From positions 186,001-250,000 of the forward strand of contig NZ_JANQBC010000005.1 in assembly GCF_024721995.1 (NCBI RefSeq): a stretch of DNA of 64,000 nucleotides, read 5' to 3'. The position numbers and the translations under genes are program-made. The notes beneath the pieces are model-generated. The model was not told where the DNA came from, did no database searches, and worked only from the letters and a program-made list of their open reading frames with translations. The stretch's first letter is position 1, and every line of letters begins with the position of its first letter. The DNA comes from Paenibacillus radicibacter. GTDB taxonomy: Bacteria; Bacillota; Bacilli; Paenibacillales; NBRC-103111. Shown piece by piece: positions 1 through 6,786 of the stretch.

Positions 1-1
1 A

Positions 2-37
2 TTGACAACAAAGTTTAGTTGTAACTATAATGGTTAC
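2..37 (+). promoter_or_regulatory. Promoter with overlapping operator
   Basis: TTGACA (2-7) and TATAAT (26-31) are separated by 18 bp, a consensus sigma-A promoter. The -10 box lies inside GTAACTATAATGGTTAC (21-37), an inverted repeat of GTAAC around a 7-bp centre. A second copy of the motif lies downstream at 114-130. The promoter probably reads the reductase gene at 171, and a bound repressor would cover the -10. Confidence 0.7.
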
Positions 38-113
38 ATAAAGAGCGGTAGTCATGACTAGTAAGTTAAGCTAGTCTTACTAGAGGAGAATCTGCATTTT
101 TTTTAATTATGAT

Positions 114-130
114 GTAACTTTAGTGGTTAC
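114..130 (+). promoter_or_regulatory. Second GTAAC-N7-GTTAC operator
   Basis: GTAACTTTAGTGGTTAC matches the site at 21-37 except in its centre. Two copies of one dyad around one promoter suggest cooperative repression. In B. subtilis the comparable reductase YwnB is adjacent to the Rrf2-type regulator YwnA, so an Rrf2 gene just left of the window is a reasonable guess but cannot be seen here. Confidence 0.55.
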
Positions 131-170
131 AACAAATATTTTATAAAACACATTATTGGAGGTTATTGTC

Positions 171-809
171 ATGAAAATGGGTGTTATTGGAGCAACAGGT
201 AAAGCGGGTAGCGTTATTGTACAAGAAGCAATCGCGAGAGGTTACGAAGTGACCGCAATTGTGCGTAACGCAGCGAAGTTAGGTGAAACATCCGCGGCTG
301 TATTGGAAAAGGATATCTTCGATCTTCGCACGGAAGATCTTCAAGGATTTGACGTTGTGGTTAATGCGTTCGGTGCAGCGCCAGGTCAAGAACATCTGCA
401 TGTGGAAGCAGGTCGTGTCTTGATTGAAGCATTAAAAGGTACAGAGGTAAGATTAATCGTTGTAGGTGGAGCGGGCAGTTTGTATGTAGATGAAGCGCAA
501 ACAGTACGTGTAATGGATACACCAGAATTCCCAGCTATTTATTTGCCAACAGCAACGAACCAAGGATTAAATCTTGCAGATTTGCAAAGTTCAACAGACT
601 TGAATTGGACGTTTATTAGTCCAGCAGCTTTCTTCAACCCAGAGGGCGTAAGAACAGGCTCATATACGCTTGGTCAGGATAACTTGATCGTGAACAGCAA
701 GGGTGACAGCTATGTGAGCTACGCGGATTACGCAATTGCATTGGTGGATGAGATCGAGAAACCGAAACATGTGAATACACGCTTTACAGTTGTGTCTGAG
801 GCGGAGTAA
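171..809 (+). CDS. NAD(P)-binding reductase, atypical SDR (YwnB-like)
   Basis: This 212-residue soluble protein opens with an NAD(P)-binding Rossmann loop, GATGKAG, about eight residues in. It then shows the VVNAFGA strand and a GGAGSLY segment typical of the NmrA/YwnB-like NAD(P)H-binding family. The ATG at 171 is chosen because GGAGG at 158-162 precedes it by 8 bp; an in-frame TTG at 156 would overlap that ribosome site. Substrate is unknown. Family members are often induced by electrophile or thiol stress. It sits behind a doubled operator and ends at a strong terminator. Confidence 0.85.
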   Translation: MKMGVIGATGKAGSVIVQEAIARGYEVTAIVRNAAKLGETSAAVLEKDIFDLRTEDLQGFDVVVNAFGAAPGQEHLHVEAGRVLIEALKGTEVRLIVVGGAGSLYVDEAQTVRVMDTPEFPAIYLPTATNQGLNLADLQSSTDLNWTFISPAAFFNPEGVRTGSYTLGQDNLIVNSKGDSYVSYADYAIALVDEIEKPKHVNTRFTVVSEAE

Positions 810-849
810 GAGCGGACGGTAAATGATTATGATATTTTTAAATTAATGA

Positions 850-889
850 AAAGAGCTGGTCGTCCCTGAGTGGACTTCCAGCTCTTTTT
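850..889. terminator. Bidirectional rho-independent terminator
   Basis: A 10-bp stem (850-859 with 878-887) is flanked by A residues on the left and T residues on the right. It lies between the convergent reductase gene and the small membrane protein gene and can serve both. Confidence 0.8.
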
Positions 890-917
890 GCTATGTGAAG
901 AGTTAGTATTCGATTTA

Positions 918-1187
918 TTAGACGTTAAGATGATTTCCTTTACGATGACGCAACTTGTAAATGAGTGTAGCGATGAGTAGAGAAGGTGTGTTAAGGATAT
1001 TGCCTTGCACAGAGAAGTGCGCTTGTTCGGATTCGAATGACATTTTCTCATACATTTCATTTTGTGAGGAATAAGCTGCTTGTTTCTTCTTAACCTCGCT
1101 AATGTAGCTATACATGAGTGGGACCATACCAATGACGTACGCGGCGAGAATTCCGATGACGATGTAGAATACAACTGTTTCGGACAT
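918..1187 (-). CDS. Small membrane protein, function unknown
   Basis: An 89-residue protein with one clear N-terminal membrane helix (about residues 5-27), then a charged segment (SEVKKKQ) and a weaker hydrophobic stretch near residues 62-78. AGGAGG sits 7-9 bp before the ATG on the minus strand, which supports translation. I do not recognise the family. The overlapping minus-strand reading frame 827-1174 has no ribosome site and looks like a shadow. Confidence 0.65.
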   Translation of the reverse strand: MSETVVFYIVIGILAAYVIGMVPLMYSYISEVKKKQAAYSSQNEMYEKMSFESEQAHFSVQGNILNTPSLLIATLIYKLRHRKGNHLNV

Positions 1188-1301
1188 GTGATTGCCTCCT
1201 ATGCTGTGTTGGATATGCTTGTCTATATTTATACGTTAAAAATAGGGTTTGGTTTCTACATCTAAGAAATGAATCTGTGTTAATTGAAAAATAAAAATTA
1301 T

Positions 1302-1331
1302 TTGACTTTAATAACTTTTTCTATTTATAAT
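1302..1331 (+). promoter_or_regulatory. Promoter for the SDR-QueA-VOC operon
   Basis: TTGACT (1302-1307) and TATAAT (1326-1331) are 18 bp apart in a very AT-rich divergent spacer. The next gene on this strand starts at 1401. Confidence 0.65.
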
Positions 1332-1400
1332 ACATAATATACATAAAAGTTTAATAAGTATTAATAATAAGAATAATTAAACCTAAGGAGGAATTAACAA

Positions 1401-2135
1401 ATGAATACACATACAAACCAAGTCGTGATGATTACAGGAGCATCCAAAGGATTAGGTAGAGCACTCGCACTCGCATTTGCAAAAGGTGGGGCGAGACTTG
1501 CGATTTGTGCACGTGGTGATGAAGCGCTGCAGCAGGTAGCTGCGGAAATCAAACAATTAGGTGCTGAAGTTGTTGCGATTCGCGGCGATGCGGCAAATCA
1601 AAGTGATATTGAGCGATTTGTAGCGCTGGTTGAAGCTCATTATGGACATATTGATGTGCTCATTAACAATGCTTCGATCATCGGCCCAAGCCCAATTCCA
1701 TACTTGTTGGATTATCCGGAGGAAGATTTTGCAGAAGTCATTCGTGTGAATACGATCGGACCTTTCCTCATGACGAAACGGGTATTGCCAGGCATGTTGC
1801 AGCGCCGCAAGGGATCGGTTATTAACGTCACTTCGGAAGCGGGGAACACAGGATACGCAGGTTGGGGTGCTTACGGAATTTCTAAATTCGGGATTGAAGG
1901 GATGACGCAGACGTTCGCGGATGAGGTAGGGGAAGCGGGAGTGCGTGTGAATATGGTTGACCCGACGGAGATGAATACACAGATGCATAAACTTGCTGTT
2001 CCCGATTGTGATTATGAGCTTGCGGAGCCAGAAGATGTAGTCGATGTGTTCTTGTACCTAGCATCAGATGAGTCGAGTACAGTCAATGGTCAACGTTTCG
2101 TCGCAAGTCAATTTCTTGAAGAAAGAGGGCGTTAG
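1401..2135 (+). CDS. Short-chain dehydrogenase/reductase
   Basis: A classical SDR of 244 residues. It has the TGASKGLG cofactor loop near residue 13, NNAS near residue 90, the catalytic serine in NVTSE and the YGISK active-site pair. It catalyses NAD(P)-dependent oxidation/reduction of an unknown alcohol/ketone. The ribosome site AAGGAGG precedes the ATG. The stop is 2 bp before the start of the QueA-like gene, and a VOC gene follows, so the three are almost certainly cotranscribed. The C-terminal segment keeps the usual NGQ motif. Confidence 0.9.
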   Translation: MNTHTNQVVMITGASKGLGRALALAFAKGGARLAICARGDEALQQVAAEIKQLGAEVVAIRGDAANQSDIERFVALVEAHYGHIDVLINNASIIGPSPIPYLLDYPEEDFAEVIRVNTIGPFLMTKRVLPGMLQRRKGSVINVTSEAGNTGYAGWGAYGISKFGIEGMTQTFADEVGEAGVRVNMVDPTEMNTQMHKLAVPDCDYELAEPEDVVDVFLYLASDESSTVNGQRFVASQFLEERGR

Positions 2136-2137
2136 CC

Positions 2138-3277
2138 GTGGGAGCAGCGAATGTATCGTTTCACTTGCCTAATGAATTAAATGCAACAGCACCCGCTGAG
2201 CGACGTGGACTTCGCCGGGATCATGTTAGATTAATGGTGCTAGACCGGCATACCGGGCATCGCATGCACACCAAGTTCAACGATTTTGATCAATATTTGC
2301 AAAAAGGAGACCTCCTCGTGCTCAACTCAAGCCGCACGGTTCCTGCAGTGTTCCAAGTGAAGCGCTGGTCGCCTGAGGGGCAAGTGCAAGAGCAGGAGCA
2401 GCTTGAAGTGCGACTTGCAAGAAGAGTGAATGATCAGGTGTGGGATGCATTAGTCATAGATGAGCAGACGGTACGGCTGGGGAAACAGATTGCGTCGGAT
2501 TACTTGAGCGACGAACACTTTGCGCATGATGCAGATGCAATCGATACTTTCATGAAGCTGGGGGTAGGAGAGAAACTTCTGTTCTCTGATGAGCTCACGG
2601 CAACTATTGTCCGTGCACATCCAAGCAAACCTTTATATACATTGAAATTTAACCATAAAGGCACCGTTCTTAATGATTACCTTTACCGCCTTGGACAGCC
2701 GATTCGCTATGAGTATATTACCGAGCCTTGGGAAATGAACTATTACCAGACGGTGTTCGCAACGGCACCTGGTTCTGTTGAAATGCCATCAGCGGGTCGA
2801 GCTTTTAGTTGGGAATTGCTATTCCGCTTGCAAAAGAAAGGCGTCAAGCTCGCCTACATTCAGCTGCACACAGGCCTTACTTACCTGCTCAACGATAAGT
2901 GGAGTTTATCGCCAGAGGAAAATTATGAACACTACACCATTCCGCAAGAAACGGTGGATCTCATTGGGCAAACGAAGGCAGAGGGTGGGCGTGTTATCGC
3001 GGTAGGTACAACAACGGTCAGATGTTTAGAAACAGCGCTAAATGAGAAGTTACAGAGGGCGACTGCTCAATCTGGCTGGACCCATCTTCATATTCGTTCG
3101 GACTTTCCTCTTCGAGTTGCTGATGGACTTTTAACAGGATTTCATGAACCAGAAGCAAGCCACTTGGATTTGTTATCTGCATTCATTCGTGAAGATTGGC
3201 TGCAAGATGCTTACTACGAAGCGGTGGATCAGCGTTATCTATGGCATGAATTCGGTGATATGAATTTGATCCTATAA
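2138..3277 (+). CDS. Diverged QueA-like protein
   Basis: A 379-residue relative of S-adenosylmethionine:tRNA ribosyltransferase-isomerase, which builds epoxyqueuosine in tRNA; usual QueA is about 340-350 residues. Family signs are the LPxEL..PAERR..R start, GDLLVLNSSRTVPA, YQTVFA..PGSVEMPSAG and AVGTTTVRCLE. Usual catalytic stretches are altered: the TAGLHF-type motif is MPSAGRAF (216-223), the HVGAGTF-type motif is HTGLTYL (244-250), and the C-terminal GDAMFI is GDMNLI. It starts at GTG, 2 bp after the SDR stop, and is not in a ruvB-queA-tgt setting. It may act on another substrate; orthodox QueA activity is doubtful. Confidence 0.8.
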   Translation: MGAANVSFHLPNELNATAPAERRGLRRDHVRLMVLDRHTGHRMHTKFNDFDQYLQKGDLLVLNSSRTVPAVFQVKRWSPEGQVQEQEQLEVRLARRVNDQVWDALVIDEQTVRLGKQIASDYLSDEHFAHDADAIDTFMKLGVGEKLLFSDELTATIVRAHPSKPLYTLKFNHKGTVLNDYLYRLGQPIRYEYITEPWEMNYYQTVFATAPGSVEMPSAGRAFSWELLFRLQKKGVKLAYIQLHTGLTYLLNDKWSLSPEENYEHYTIPQETVDLIGQTKAEGGRVIAVGTTTVRCLETALNEKLQRATAQSGWTHLHIRSDFPLRVADGLLTGFHEPEASHLDLLSAFIREDWLQDAYYEAVDQRYLWHEFGDMNLIL

Positions 3278-3287
3278 GGAGAACCTT

Positions 3288-3644
3288 ATGCAATTCCATC
3301 ATGCATCAATTGAAGTGTCGGATCTGGATCGATCGATTGCTTTTTACAAAGAAATACTTGGATTTATTGTGGAAACTCAGCTAGTGGCCATGGGAGAGCG
3401 AATTGCATTTCTAACATTAGAAGAATTTCGATTAGAGCTTGTACAACCTTTAATTGACGAGACGATTCAACATCGGTCAAGTCATCTGGCGTTTCGTATA
3501 CAGGATTTGCGAGAACATATCGATTTACTGCGTGATCAGCATATAACGCCTGTTGAAGGACCATATGACTTGGAGAATGGTTGGCGAATCGCATTTTACG
3601 AAGGACCAGATGGGGAAAAGTTGGAGTTTGTTGAACTTTGTTGA
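3288..3644 (+). CDS. VOC/glyoxalase-fold protein
   Basis: A 118-residue single-module vicinal-oxygen-chelate protein: FHHASIEVSDLDRSIAFYKEIL at the start, then a second half beginning SSHLAFRIQDL and ending in DGEKLEFVE. Likely metal ligands are His4 or His5, Glu51-type residues of the LELV strand, the His of SHLAF and the C-terminal Glu. Such proteins are dioxygenases, isomerases, lyases or resistance factors; which one cannot be told here. It is the last gene of the SDR-QueA-like operon, with a ribosome site (AAGGAG) 11 bp after the previous stop. Confidence 0.85.
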   Translation: MQFHHASIEVSDLDRSIAFYKEILGFIVETQLVAMGERIAFLTLEEFRLELVQPLIDETIQHRSSHLAFRIQDLREHIDLLRDQHITPVEGPYDLENGWRIAFYEGPDGEKLEFVELC

Positions 3645-3658
3645 AGTGAAATATGTTT

Positions 3659-3704
3659 AAAGAGCCTGTCTATGTGGATAAATTTCCATGTTGAGAGGCT
3701 TTTT
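3659..3704 (+). terminator. Terminator after the VOC gene
   Basis: The stem AAAGAGCCT (3659-3667) pairs with AGGCTTTTT through one G-U pair, with an inner TGGA/TCCA helix and a T tail. Confidence 0.6.
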
Positions 3705-3773
3705 ATTTATGTTGCAAGCCTAAGTGTCATATAATAGAGTAATCTGGTCAATTAAGGATAGGGGGAGCCGAAC

Positions 3774-4187
3774 ATGAATAGTTTTTTCGATAAAATTAAA
3801 CAAGGTGCTAACATCGTCTCAGACAAGGCACAAGTGACAATTGAACTCACCAAAATTTCTACTCAAATTTCGAGCAAGAACAAGGAAGTTGATAAATTAT
3901 TGCTGCAGATCGGCAGTGAGGCTCATCAAGCATTCCGTGCTAACAATCTGTTGAGCGCTGAGCCGCGTATTGAGGAGATCTCTAAACAAATTGCAGTTAT
4001 TCAAAGAGATATCGATATTCTGGAAGTGAAAGCCAAAGAGCTTAAGAATGAGAAGGAATGTGTCTGCGGCAAAATTGTAGCGCTCGATACAAGATTTTGT
4101 CCCGTATGTGGTAATAAGTTCGACCCGCAAGTGACAGTCGTAGACGCGATTCCAAGTGGAACGCAAACGGTTGATCTTGATAAATAA
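3774..4187 (+). CDS. Coiled-coil zinc-ribbon protein, function unknown
   Basis: A 137-residue soluble protein. Residues 1-95 are amphipathic helix with heptad-like spacing (MNSFFDKIKQGANIVSDKAQ..., IEEISKQIAVIQRDIDILEVKAKEL). A C-terminal ribbon follows with CVCGK and CPVCG pairs (four Cys, about residues 97-117). The arrangement resembles the many small 'zinc ribbon domain' proteins of Bacilli whose role is unknown. AGGGGGAG precedes the ATG. It stands alone between a terminator and an IS remnant. Confidence 0.75.
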   Translation: MNSFFDKIKQGANIVSDKAQVTIELTKISTQISSKNKEVDKLLLQIGSEAHQAFRANNLLSAEPRIEEISKQIAVIQRDIDILEVKAKELKNEKECVCGKIVALDTRFCPVCGNKFDPQVTVVDAIPSGTQTVDLDK

Positions 4188-4218
4188 TGAATAGAAATAA
4201 AAACCGCAGACTATTTCA

Positions 4219-4243
4219 TGGTCAAGACTCCATTTTGTAGACA
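4219..4243 (-). repeat. Probable IS3-family terminal repeat
   Basis: Read on the minus strand this 25-bp stretch begins TGTCTACAAAATGG, like the TGT-starting ends of IS150/IS3-type elements. It sits 14 bp beyond the C-terminal end of the transposase fragment, where the right end is expected. No matching left end was found. Confidence 0.45.
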
Positions 4244-4256
4244 TTGAAAAAAGACC

Positions 4257-4561
4257 CTAAGCCGCAAGCTGGCGTCGGTATTGAACCGGCGTCAGCTTCT
4301 TTAGTTTACGTTGTGGTCGCTGGTTATGTCCTTCCGTTTTGAGATGCGAGAAGAAGCTCTCCATTGAGGCGTTATCATAACAATTGTCTCTTCTAGACAT
4401 GCTGATTTGGGCGCCAACCTTTGGCAGCATGTCGTGATAAGCGTGAGACGTGTATTGGAATCCTTGATCGTTGTGAACGATTAAGGATTCCAATACACGT
4501 TTTTCGTCTTTTTAAAGGCATTTCGGAATGTCTGAAGTACTAACTCGGTCTTTGTGTTGGA
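4257..4561 (-). pseudogene. IS3-family (IS150-like) transposase remnant
   Basis: The minus-strand reading frame 4493-4257 shows the C-terminal part of an IS150-type DDE transposase: HNDQGFQYTSHAY, then RRDNCYDNASMESFFSHLKTEG, then jumping to QRPQRKLKKLTPVQYRRQLAA. About 30 residues normally lying between the last two blocks are missing. Upstream, 4561-4496 encodes the preceding segment (SNTKTELVLQTFRNAFKK) in another frame. The two parts meet at a 25-bp inverted repeat (4448-4472 / 4476-4500). No intact N-terminus or orfA is present, so the element is dead. Confidence 0.85.
4448..4500. repeat. 25-bp fold-back inside the IS remnant
   Basis: Arms 4448-4472 and 4476-4500 are reverse complements with one mismatch and a 3-base loop. 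The arm inside the transposase frame is the true coding sequence (NDQGFQYT). The other arm is its mirror and shifts the frame, as expected from template switching at a short quasi-palindrome. Confidence 0.8.
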
Positions 4562-4708
4562 GCTTTTTGGTTTGCTTCGAGACGACCGAATCCGCTTAAC
4601 GAATGTGGTGGCCGTAGGAAGGGGTTATAGATTGTTCATGTCGATAGTAGAACCAGTTTAATTAATGTTAATATATAACATATATCTTATGGGCAGGAGG
4701 CGATATGA

Positions 4709-5359
4709 GTGGCTTCACTTCATCGCATTCAATGGATTGATGTTGCGATCAGGCGGGGGAAGTTTCCGAATGTGGAAGCGATCCAGACGCAATTTGAAAT
4801 ATCGAGAAGACAAGCGATGCGAGATATTGAATATATGCGAGATTCGCTTGGAGCGCCAATAGCATACTGCTCCAAGAATAAGGGTTACTATTACGAAGAT
4901 GAGACGTTTGTCGTTCCGAGTCCGCAGATTACGGAAAGCGAACAGGATATATTGTCATACTTGGCTGCCCATTATGATGTGCTTGCGAAGCATAGTAGTC
5001 GTACGGAGGGTACTTTCGCTGGGATAGCTGCGCTCTTAACGCGAATTGCGGGTAAGCAGCCAGGCGTGTCCCTTTTACAAATAAAACAAGTACAAAGGGA
5101 GGGTTTAATCCCATTTCAAGCTGTCGTTCGTATAGAGATGCGTAGCTTAGATCTTCAACATAACATTCCTACTTCACTTCGTTCAATTTATCGTGGACAG
5201 AAGGGTGAGAGTGCGATGGTGTTCGAATATTACGACTCGCACGAATTCATCCCAGCACTGCTTGCATCGGGACTACCCTTTGTCATTGAGCAGCCGAAAT
5301 GGCTCAAGTCGAAGTTCATTCAGCATTTAGATCAGATGAAACAATTACATTACGGTTGA
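4709..5359 (+). CDS. DeoR/WYL-type transcriptional regulator, short form
   Basis: A 216-residue protein. Residues 1-60 form a winged helix (HRIQWIDVAI, FEISRRQAMRDIEYMRD, GAPIAYCSKNKGYYY) like YafY/DeoR regulators. A helical linker follows (SEQDILSYLAAHYDVLA). The C-terminus (about 135-216) resembles the WCX end domain of WYL regulators (ALLASGLPFVIEQPKWLKSKFIQHLDQM). The WYL beta-sandwich that normally separates these parts seems absent; full-length members run about 300 residues. The GTG start at 4709 follows AGGAGG by 8 bp. It stands upstream of the BtrH-like gene, a possible target. Confidence 0.75.
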   Translation: MASLHRIQWIDVAIRRGKFPNVEAIQTQFEISRRQAMRDIEYMRDSLGAPIAYCSKNKGYYYEDETFVVPSPQITESEQDILSYLAAHYDVLAKHSSRTEGTFAGIAALLTRIAGKQPGVSLLQIKQVQREGLIPFQAVVRIEMRSLDLQHNIPTSLRSIYRGQKGESAMVFEYYDSHEFIPALLASGLPFVIEQPKWLKSKFIQHLDQMKQLHYG

Positions 5360-5463
5360 TCGGTTTAGAAATTATAAAGCAACATACCCCATGACACGAT
5401 ATGGCACACCCCTCGTGCTATATTGAGAAAAATAGCTTTTTACAATTCATGGAGGTAATGGTT

Positions 5464-5571
5464 ATGACACAAGAAAGATATGCTTCAAGTGGATCGTTTA
5501 CAAGATTCAGCATATGGTTGACTTGTTTAGGGTCAATTCATTTTGTGTTAAGTGCTGGTAAATGGAGGTGA
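5464..5571 (+). CDS. 35-residue ORF copying the start of the next gene
   Basis: An ATG at 5464 follows a good ribosome site (GGAGGTAATG). The 35-residue product aligns with the first 35 residues of the BtrH-like protein with a one-residue gap. Shared are MT, Y-S, R-S, WLT-LGSIH and VL-A-K. The cysteine before WLT in the full protein (PCWLT) is replaced (IWLT). It ends 5 bp before the next ATG, and its last codons contain that gene's ribosome site, so translation may be coupled. It is either a truncated tandem duplicate or a leader peptide. Confidence 0.6.
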   Translation: MTQERYASSGSFTRFSIWLTCLGSIHFVLSAGKWR

Positions 5572-5576
5572 TTAAA

Positions 5577-6581
5577 ATGACTCATGTAACGTACTCATCT
5601 GGTGAAACATCTGCAAGATTAAGCCCCTGCTGGCTAACTTATTTAGGCTCAATTCATGGTGTTCTAAATGCTGCAAAATTAACGGATCTCTCGTACTCCG
5701 AAATGGCAGGAATGACGGGTATGGCGTTTCATTTTATCATACATAAGAATTGCGATGTTGCTTCTCCGACGGTGTATGATTGGGTAGGACGTCACATGAA
5801 TGCTCTGGAGCGAATTGGTGTATTATCTGAGGTGTATCACTATGAGCCATGGGCGAAGACGTATGAAGCAGCTCGCGCGCGTGCAGAGGTGCACATTAAA
5901 CAATCGATTGATCGCGGTATTGGCGTTATTGCATGGGCGATCGATATGGGCGAATTCGGCATTATTTATGGTTATGATGATGAAGATGGCGTTTATCTGG
6001 TCGATGGTGTGGAGAAGTTCATGCGTCCGCTTGGAAGCGACCCGATGCTATATGACAATCTAGCGAAGAAGTTCCCACCAGCGCCGTTCCTCCATTACCA
6101 AATCCCGATTGCAAGTGTCGACTATGATCGCAAGCAGGTGTACCGTGATTCCTTGCAGTTCTATGTGGATGAAATGGAGAAAGATGCGCATTTGCCATCT
6201 GATTTCCAAACTGGCTTCAAGGCATACGACAACTGGATTCAGTCACTGACAGAAGGTACTTATCAGGCATTTGGATTGCGATATATGGTGTCGGTTTACA
6301 GCGAACTTAAGACGTGCGCAGCATCGTACACGCGTAAATTGGCAGAGACATGGCAAGAATGCAATGGTATTAGAGAAGTTGCGGATCGATTCGAAGCGTT
6401 GTCGGGCATTTATCGCGTTATTGAGCAAGAAGTGCTGGAGCAGACCTACAGTGATAATCAACATCTGGGTAAGCCGGTATCAAAGTCGCAAGCCGAGCAA
6501 TTGATTCCACTTGTGGAGCGGGCAAAGGCACTTGAAGTAGAAACTGTCCAGCTCGTTAAACAAGCGCTTGCTCATTCATAA
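5577..6581 (+). CDS. BtrH N-terminal domain-like protein
   Basis: A 334-residue soluble protein. Its first about 150 residues look like the BtrH N-terminal domain, a papain/C39-like fold named from butirosin biosynthesis: Cys18 in SPCWLTYLGSIHGVLNA, and a GVIAWAIDMGEFGIIYGYDDEDGVYLVDG beta segment like those in C39-type folds. The C-terminal half is helical. BtrH is an acyl transferase in butirosin synthesis, but here there is no antibiotic cluster, so the substrate is unknown. The ATG at 5577 follows GGAGGTGAT; the upstream ATG at 5562 overlaps that site and was not used. Confidence 0.7.
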   Translation: MTHVTYSSGETSARLSPCWLTYLGSIHGVLNAAKLTDLSYSEMAGMTGMAFHFIIHKNCDVASPTVYDWVGRHMNALERIGVLSEVYHYEPWAKTYEAARARAEVHIKQSIDRGIGVIAWAIDMGEFGIIYGYDDEDGVYLVDGVEKFMRPLGSDPMLYDNLAKKFPPAPFLHYQIPIASVDYDRKQVYRDSLQFYVDEMEKDAHLPSDFQTGFKAYDNWIQSLTEGTYQAFGLRYMVSVYSELKTCAASYTRKLAETWQECNGIREVADRFEALSGIYRVIEQEVLEQTYSDNQHLGKPVSKSQAEQLIPLVERAKALEVETVQLVKQALAHS

Positions 6582-6612
6582 TAAAATTTATATATAGTTG
6601 AAATATAGGAAT

Positions 6613-6657
6613 GGATCGAGTTCAGAGTTTCTCTGATACCTCGGTCCTTCTTTTTTT
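6613..6657 (+). terminator. Terminator after the BtrH-like gene
   Basis: GGATCGAG (6613-6620) pairs with CTCGGTCC (6640-6647) through one G-U pair, enclosing a GAG/CTC helix and followed by a run of seven T. Confidence 0.7.
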
Positions 6658-6786
6658 AACATAATAGACTTGGCTCACCACTTATGCGCCTATACAATAC
6701 AATGCCCCATAGTCCCTGTTGCATAATTTGGCACTATAAAGGGTACATTTACCAAGAAGCATAGAAGAGACAAAGGGAGGGAGCAC

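Noticed and set aside
827-1174. Minus-strand open frame of 115 codons overlapping the small membrane gene
   Set aside because: It has no ribosome site and runs through the terminator at 850-889. The other frame (918-1187) has AGGAGG and a membrane helix.
6720-6751. Possible sigma-G promoter (TGCATA...CATTTA) before the first ger operon
   Set aside because: The spacer is about 20 bp rather than 17-18 and the -10 does not fit CATNNTA, so it was not called, although sigma-G control is expected for such genes.
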